Shown here one piece after another: positions 63,982-64,000 of a stretch of 64,000 bases of DNA. The position numbers and the translations under genes were made by a program. Every line of letters starts with the position of its first letter. Position 1 is the first letter of the stretch. The notes under the pieces are model-generated. The model did no database searches and was not told the DNA's origin. It worked only from the letters and a program-made list of their open reading frames with translations. Source of the stretch: a bacterium (GTDB lineage: Bacteria > SZUA-79 > Acidulodesulfobacterales > Acidulodesulfobacteraceae); assembly GCA_003232385.1 (NCBI GenBank), contig QIJE01000028.1:124001-188000 (forward strand), in the 5' to 3' direction.

Positions 63982-64000
63982 TAGAAGATTTTGAGACGAT
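63978..64000 (+). CDS. Start of a further gene, cut by the window edge
   Basis: An ATG overlapping the lipA stop (ATGA) opens a frame reading MIEDFET before the sequence ends. Only seven residues are visible, so no product can be named. The coupling to lipA makes a lipoate- or glycine-cleavage-related gene a reasonable guess, nothing more. Confidence 0.35.

Noticed and set aside
1..64000. CRISPR arrays, insertion sequences, prophage or integron signatures
   Set aside because: No regularly spaced repeats, transposase, integrase or phage structural gene was seen.

Overview
The window is one contiguous, AT-rich, gene-dense bacterial chromosome segment with no transposase, integrase, CRISPR array or rRNA. 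It comes from a Gram-negative (LpxC, TolC-type export, lipoprotein) anaerobic sulfur-metabolising bacterium. The combination of a complete sulfate-reduction gene set, HdrABC-Flx and DsrL/DsrEFH points to a deltaproteobacterial-type lineage; Candidatus Acidulodesulfobacterales (Sva0485) is my best guess, by inference from gene content only.

Layout. 1-5.8 kb: the 5' part of a serine acetyltransferase gene, a small orphan protein, and a minus-strand TolC-MacA-MacB-type export operon whose promoter has an 18-bp palindrome filling the -35/-10 spacer. 5.9-16.3 kb: rimO, then a seven-gene hdrCBA-flxDCBA operon (NADH-linked, probably electron-bifurcating heterodisulfide reductase), followed by a threonyl-tRNA synthetase with an archaeal-type N-terminal editing domain. 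16.4-25.8 kb: housekeeping genes tig-clpP-clpX, HU, tRNA-Val/Asp/Leu, yebC, ruvCAB, queH, lpxC. 26-31.2 kb: a glycine-zipper lipoprotein, plsY, a double winged-helix/zinc-ribbon regulator divergent from an atypical radical SAM enzyme, mrp and trxA. 31.2-38.4 kb (minus strand): galU-hsp20-lon-thiL and two CNNM/CorC-type membrane proteins. 38.7-60.5 kb: tRNA-Ser, then a long plus-strand dissimilatory sulfur super-cluster: orphan-dsrN-dsrA-dsrB-dsrD-dsrL-dsrC-dsrM-dsrK-dsrE-dsrF-dsrH-sat-aprB-aprA-qmoA-qmoB-qmoC-hppA. 60.6-64 kb: an Nramp-like transporter with changed metal-site residues, a small membrane protein, tadA, lipA and the first codons of another gene.

How the genes work together. Sat activates sulfate to APS, with the pyrophosphate removed by the membrane pyrophosphatase HppA. 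AprBA reduces APS to sulfite with electrons from the quinone pool through QmoABC. DsrAB, with amidated siroheme (DsrN) and the activator DsrD, reduces sulfite. DsrC, DsrMK and HdrABC-FlxABCD would link this to quinol and NADH. The same cluster also carries dsrL and dsrEFH, normally markers of sulfur oxidation or sulfur trafficking, beside dsrD, a marker of sulfite reduction. Most striking, the only DsrC here has a single cysteine (the penultimate one) and lacks the second redox cysteine needed for the DsrC trisulfide. DsrH also lacks an N-terminal cysteine. The DsrC-DsrEFH set therefore has a TusE/TusBCD-like cysteine complement inside a dissimilatory dsr operon, and dsrJOP are absent. This sulfur-relay arrangement is my lead candidate for something undescribed.
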